Shown here: one piece after another, positions 60,278 to 64,000 of the stretch
Layout: each line of letters begins with the position of its first letter
Position numbering within the stretch: the first letter of the stretch is position 1
Assembly (NCBI RefSeq): GCF_029392895.1
Contig: NZ_CP114200.1
Coordinates: 6,144,501 to 6,208,500 of the forward strand
DNA from: Streptomyces sp. 71268
GTDB lineage: Bacteria > Actinomycetota > Actinomycetes > Streptomycetales > Streptomycetaceae
DNA: 64,000 nucleotides
Reading direction: 5' to 3'
Translations under genes and position numbers: made by a program
The notes under the pieces: model-generated
Told to the model about the DNA's origin: nothing
The model's input: only the letters and a program-made list of their open reading frames with translations
The model's database searches: none

Positions 60278-62257
60278 ATGACCTCCAGGCAGCAAGCCGT
60301 GTGCGTAGTAGGCGCGGGGCCACGTGGCCTCTCCGTGCTAGAGCGCCTGTGCGCCGCCGCGCGCGGGACCAGCCGCGACACCCGGCTCCACATCCACCTC
60401 GTCGACCCCTACCCGCCCGGGCCCGGCCGCGTCTGGCGCGTCGACCAGTCCCGGCAGTTGCTCATGAACACCGTCGCGGGACAGATATCCCTGTTCACCG
60501 ACGACAGCGTCGAGCTCCAGGGCCCCCTCGAACCGGGCCCGAGCCTCTACCAGTGGGCCCAGGCGCTGCTGGCCCCGGGCGGCGCCGCCGACTGCGGCGA
60601 CCCGGCCTACCGCGACGTCACCCTCGCCGAGGCGCGTGAGCTGGGTCCCGACTCGTACCCCACCCGCGCCTTCTACGGCCAGTACCTGACCTGGGTCTTC
60701 GACCGGATCGTCGCCGGCGCCCCGGCCCATGTGCACCTCACCACGCACGCCGCCCGGGCCGTCGCCCTGGACGACGCGCGGGCGCGGCCGGGGCACGAGG
60801 TGCCGCTCCAGCGGGTGACGCTGTCCGACGGCACCGTGCTGGACGGGCTGGACGCCGTGGTACTCGCCCTGGGCCACCTGCCCGCCGACGCCGGCGCGGG
60901 GGAGCGCGCGATCGCCGAGCAGGCCAGCGCCCACGGACTCGGCTACCTGCCGCCGGCCAACCCGGCCGACGTCGACCTGAGCGCGATCGGCGCCGGCGAA
61001 CCGGTGCTGCTGCGCGGCCTCGGGCTGAACTTCTTCGACTACCAGGCCCTGCTGACCGCCGGCCGCGGCGGCGTCTTCGAGCGCGTGACCGGCCGCCTGG
61101 TCTACCGGCCGTCGGGCCGCGAGCCGCGCCTGTACGCCGGCTCCCGCCGCGGCATCCCGTACCAGGCGCGCGGCGAGAACCAGAAGGGCCCGCACGGCCG
61201 GCACGAGCCGCTGCTGCTCACCCCCGAGAAGATCGCGGAGCTGCACCGCAGGCCCGAGGACAGCCCGGGCGTGGACTTCCGCGCCGAGGTGTGGCCGCTG
61301 GTCGCCAAGGAGGCCGAGACGGTCTACTACAGCGCCCTGCTGACCAGCCGCGACCGGGCCGCCGACGTCGAGGCGTTCCGCAAGGAGTACCTGGACCGGC
61401 CCTGGAACAGCGCTGAGGAGTCCCGGGTGCTCGACGCGTACGGGATATCCGGGGCCGACCGCTGGGACTGGGACGGCCTCGCCCACCCCTACCGCGACCA
61501 GGAGTTCGGCGGCCCGGACCACTTCGAGCGCTGGCTCGTGGACCACCTGCGGGAGGACGTCGCACAGGCCCGCCAGGGCAACGTCAGCGGCCCGCACAAG
61601 GCTGCCCTCGACGTGCTGCGCGACCTGCGCAACGAGATCCGGCTCGTGGTGGACCACGGCGGGCTGCACGGCGACAGCCACCGCGAACACCTGGACCGCT
61701 GGTACACCCCGCTCAACGCCTACCTGTCCATCGGCCCGCCCGCCCGGCGCACCGAGGAGATGGTGGCGCTGATCGAGGCCGGCGTGCTGCGCGTGATCGG
61801 CCCCGACCTGCGCGTGGACGTCACCGAGGACGGCTACCGCGCCTGGTCCCCGTACGTCCCGGACTCGACGGTGCGCGCGCGGTTCCTCATCGAGGCCCGG
61901 CTGCCCGACATCACGCTGCGCCGCACCGGCGACGCGCTGCTGCGCCACCTCCAGGCCAGCGGGCAGTGCCGCGCGCACCGCGTCGCCACCCGGGACGGCG
62001 GCTGGTACGAGACCGACGGCCTGGCCGTCACCGCCCGCCCGTTCCACCTCCTGGACGCCGCCGACCGCCCGCACCCGCGCCGCTTCGCCTTCGGCGTGCC
62101 CACCGAGGCCGTGCACTGGGTCACCGCCGCCGGCATCAGACCGGGTGTGGGATCGGTGACCCTCACCGACTCCGACGCCATCGCCCTGGCCGCCCTGGCC
62201 TGCGGCGCCGCCACCGCCCCCGACCCGGAGCCGGCCCGCACCGAGAGCGCGGCATGA
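60278..62257 (+). CDS. CreE/FzmM-type flavin monooxygenase (L-aspartate to nitrosuccinate)
   Basis: This 659-residue FAD/NAD(P)-binding protein has the N-terminal VCVVGAGPRGLSVLERLCA, VDPYPPGPGRVWRVDQS and QLLMNTVAGQISLF. These are hallmarks of the NAD_binding_9 family that includes CreE, FzmM and related enzymes. Those oxidise L-aspartate through several steps to nitrosuccinate. The next gene encodes a CreD-type lyase, so the two form the aspartate-nitrosuccinate pathway that makes nitrous acid for N-N bond formation or diazotisation. The length fits the family. The start ATG 60278 follows AGGACGGA. Assignment relies on family pattern and pairing; the reaction is not proven. Confidence 0.82.
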   Translation: MTSRQQAVCVVGAGPRGLSVLERLCAAARGTSRDTRLHIHLVDPYPPGPGRVWRVDQSRQLLMNTVAGQISLFTDDSVELQGPLEPGPSLYQWAQALLAPGGAADCGDPAYRDVTLAEARELGPDSYPTRAFYGQYLTWVFDRIVAGAPAHVHLTTHAARAVALDDARARPGHEVPLQRVTLSDGTVLDGLDAVVLALGHLPADAGAGERAIAEQASAHGLGYLPPANPADVDLSAIGAGEPVLLRGLGLNFFDYQALLTAGRGGVFERVTGRLVYRPSGREPRLYAGSRRGIPYQARGENQKGPHGRHEPLLLTPEKIAELHRRPEDSPGVDFRAEVWPLVAKEAETVYYSALLTSRDRAADVEAFRKEYLDRPWNSAEESRVLDAYGISGADRWDWDGLAHPYRDQEFGGPDHFERWLVDHLREDVAQARQGNVSGPHKAALDVLRDLRNEIRLVVDHGGLHGDSHREHLDRWYTPLNAYLSIGPPARRTEEMVALIEAGVLRVIGPDLRVDVTEDGYRAWSPYVPDSTVRARFLIEARLPDITLRRTGDALLRHLQASGQCRAHRVATRDGGWYETDGLAVTARPFHLLDAADRPHPRRFAFGVPTEAVHWVTAAGIRPGVGSVTLTDSDAIALAALACGAATAPDPEPARTESAA

Positions 62258-62352
62258 GCGCGCCCGGGCCGCCGGCCCACAGCCCACCCGGCCACCCGGC
62301 CTGACGTACCCCACCCACCCACGAAGGCCCACGAAGGGACGCGAGTAACGAG

Positions 62353-63783
62353 ATGACAGCCCACCGCGGTGAACCCGCCGGGTCGTTGGACGCGGGACTG
62401 CTGTCCCCGGTCAGAGCGGCCACGCCCGTCGAAGCGGAGGTCGACGACCAGGCGTGGCTGCGCGCCATGATCGAGGCGGAGGTCGCCCTGGCCCGCGCCC
62501 AGGCCCGGCTGGGCACGGTCCCGGCCCAGGCGGCGGAGGTCATCGCCGCCGTCGGCGCCGACGCGGAACTCGACCTGGTGGCCCTGGCGCACGCGGCCCG
62601 GGAGACCGCCAACCCGGTCGTCGGCTTCGTACAGGCGCTGACCGTGGCCGTGGCCGACCGGGACGCGCTGGCGGCCGACTACGTCCACCGCGGCTCCACC
62701 AGCCAGGACGTGCTGGACACCGCGGCCATGCTGGTCACCCGGCGGGCCGTGCGGCTGATCCTGGCCGACCTGGACCGCTGCCGGGTCGCTCTGGAGCGGC
62801 TGGCCCGCGACCACCGGGACACCCCGATGGCCGGCCGCACCCTCACCCTGCACGCGGTCCCGACCACGTTCGGGCTCAAGGCGGCCGGCTGGCTCGACCT
62901 GGTCCGCCAGGCCACCCACCGCCTCCAGACGCTGGCCGACACGCTGCCGGTGGAGCTAGGCGGCGCCGCCGGCACGCTGGCCGGCTACCTGGAGTACGCG
63001 GGCCACGGGGACACCGGGGACGGCGCCGCCCGGGAGCGGCGGCGGGCCGAGGCCGCCGCGTACGGCGAGGCCCTGACCGCCGCGTACGCCGAGGAACTGG
63101 GCCTGGCCGTACCGCTGTTGCCCTGGCACGTGCTGCGCACCCCGCTGGCGGACGTCGCGGCGGCCACCTCGTTCCTGGCCGGCGCGCTCGGCAAGATCGC
63201 CGTGGACGTGCAGTCGCTGGCCCGCACCGAGGTCGGCGAGGTCAGCGAGCCGGGGCCGGCCGGGCGCGGCGCGTCGTCGGCCATGCCGCACAAGCGCAAC
63301 CCCGTGCTGGCCACCCTGATCCGCTCGGCCGCCCTGCAACTGCCGCAGTTGGCAGCCGGGTTGTACGGCTGCATGCTCACCGAGGACGAGCGCTCCGGCG
63401 GCGCCTGGCACGCCGAGTGGCAGCCGCTGCGCGAGTGCCTGCGGCTGGCCGGCGGCGCCGCGCACACCGCCGCCGAACTCCTGACGGGCCTTGAGCCGCA
63501 CCCGGAGCGGATGCGCGCCAACCTCGACCTGACCGACGGGCAGATCGTCTCCGAGCGCCTCGCCGCCGTACTCACCCCGCACCTGGGCAAGGCGCGGGCC
63601 AAGGCCGTGCTCGGCGCGGCGGCCCGTACCGCCGCCGAGCGCGGAAGCGGGCTGGGCGCGGTCCTCGCCGAACTGCCCGACGTCACCGCCCACCTCGACC
63701 AGGAGGAGATCAACGAGCTGCTCGACCCCGCCCGCTACACCGGGGCGGCGTCGGCCCTCACCGATCGGGCCCTACGCGCCTGA
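62353..63783 (+). CDS. Nitrosuccinate lyase-type enzyme (CreD-like, fumarase/aspartase superfamily)
   Basis: This 476-residue lyase has the superfamily signature GASSAMPHKRNPVLATLI (about residues 309-326), an N-terminal LLSPVRAATPVEAEVDDQAW, the HRGSTSQDVLDTAAML segment (H-x-x-S-T-S), and HAVPTTFGLKAAGWLD. The closest-looking members are CmlB/PcaB-like (3-carboxymuconate cycloisomerase) and CreD enzymes. Next to a CreE-type protein the expected job is release of nitrite from nitrosuccinate with fumarate as the other product. It begins 95 bp after the monooxygenase gene and belongs to the same transcript. Confidence 0.82.
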   Translation: MTAHRGEPAGSLDAGLLSPVRAATPVEAEVDDQAWLRAMIEAEVALARAQARLGTVPAQAAEVIAAVGADAELDLVALAHAARETANPVVGFVQALTVAVADRDALAADYVHRGSTSQDVLDTAAMLVTRRAVRLILADLDRCRVALERLARDHRDTPMAGRTLTLHAVPTTFGLKAAGWLDLVRQATHRLQTLADTLPVELGGAAGTLAGYLEYAGHGDTGDGAARERRRAEAAAYGEALTAAYAEELGLAVPLLPWHVLRTPLADVAAATSFLAGALGKIAVDVQSLARTEVGEVSEPGPAGRGASSAMPHKRNPVLATLIRSAALQLPQLAAGLYGCMLTEDERSGGAWHAEWQPLRECLRLAGGAAHTAAELLTGLEPHPERMRANLDLTDGQIVSERLAAVLTPHLGKARAKAVLGAAARTAAERGSGLGAVLAELPDVTAHLDQEEINELLDPARYTGAASALTDRALRA

Positions 63784-63843
63784 GCCGGTCACCACCGACA
63801 CACCGAGCCGGCCACGCGCCGGGCCACTAGGGAGCACCACACC

Positions 63844-64000
63844 ATGACCCCCACACACCAACGAACTTCCCGCCTGCCCTCGCTGACCGGCATGCGCTTC
63901 ATCGCGGCGCTGATGGTCTTCGCCTTCCACGTCGCCTGGGAGCGCTTCTTCCGCGATCCCGAGGTGCAGGGCGACTACGCCGACGTCGTGAACAAGGCCG
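63844..64000 (+). CDS. Membrane acyltransferase (acyltransferase-3 family), N-terminal part
   Basis: The first 52 residues run into the right edge. LPSLTGMRFIAALMVFAFHV is the first membrane helix of the OafA/YrhL-like acyltransferase-3 family, including its conserved R-x-x-A-A and the catalytic-type His. These ten-helix enzymes transfer acyl groups at the membrane. In this cluster it could attach or modify the lipid part of the product. The SD GGGAG precedes ATG 63844. Confidence 0.85.
   Translation, partial: MTPTHQRTSRLPSLTGMRFIAALMVFAFHVAWERFFRDPEVQGDYADVVNKA

Noticed and set aside
62353..63783. Purine (purB) or beta-ketoadipate (pcaB) lyase
   Set aside because: The fold is shared, but no purine or protocatechuate genes are nearby and the CreE-type partner is immediately upstream.
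1..64000. CRISPR arrays, insertion sequences, rRNA genes
   Set aside because: No regularly spaced direct repeats with unique spacers, no transposase-like protein, and no rRNA sequence were seen.

Overview
The window looks like a piece of a Streptomyces (or close actinomycete) chromosome. The DNA is very GC-rich and third codon positions are strongly G/C. Many genes start with GTG. Typical Streptomyces families are present: DUF397 and XRE/DUF5753 pairs, RsbW-like ATPases, a SARP, and a HrdD-type sigma factor beside dnaG. Several genes have a TAnnnT promoter element exactly 6 nt before the start codon, the signature of leaderless mRNAs.

Layout. 0-8 kb: regulators and small accessory proteins (a frameshifted DUF6879, XRE/DUF5753, DUF397, two ATP-binding regulators, NmrA/AraC, LuxR, DUF4259, cupin). 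8-20 kb: core housekeeping genes (cutA, adenosine/adenine deaminase, MarR, dGTPase-like HD hydrolase, ferredoxin reductase, GNAT, dnaG, HrdD-like sigma factor, FGGY kinase, YtxH protein) and three tRNAs. 20.5-31 kb: a PIN-toxin remnant, a GntR/amidohydrolase pair, a HbpS-SenS-SenR-like extracellular redox/heme sensing system, a small secreted Cys-containing protein, DUF2071, and a MarR/DHA2 exporter pair with a clear operator. 31-34 kb: a two-gene NLR-like system, in which a small helical protein ends in a RHIM-like motif and an overlapping NB-ARC/TPR protein begins with the matching motif. 34-42 kb: an M15 peptidase, a hydrolase, a very large uncharacterised protein with a frameshift near its end, and a TetR-SnoaL-NmrA module with two operators. 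41.9-44.0 kb holds no convincing gene.

44-64 kb (open at the right edge): a biosynthetic gene cluster, all on the + strand. In order it encodes a SARP activator, an alpha/beta hydrolase, a thioester-reductase-like SDR, a free-standing carrier protein, an AMP-ligase, a transglutaminase-like protein with a MerR-like N-terminus, an MMPL exporter, a 38-codon ORF, a second AMP-ligase, an anthraniloyl/salicylyl-CoA 5-hydroxylase-type flavoprotein, a fused TrpE-TrpG anthranilate synthase, a CreE/FzmM-type flavoprotein, a CreD-type lyase, and the start of a membrane acyltransferase.

The last CreE/CreD pair is the aspartate-nitrosuccinate pathway, which makes nitrous acid. Together with anthranilate supply and activation, ring 5-hydroxylation and acyl-thioester reduction, the most economical reading is a pathway to an alkyl 5-hydroxyanthranilate that is diazotised, like the partner unit of the hydrazone-bearing tasikamides. 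The 5-hydroxylase keeps only the C-terminal half of the old-yellow-enzyme domain found in full-length relatives, which fits a product that stays aromatic. No NRPS is present here, so the coupling partner would have to be encoded elsewhere or the diazonium has another fate. These are inferences from protein families; no search was run.
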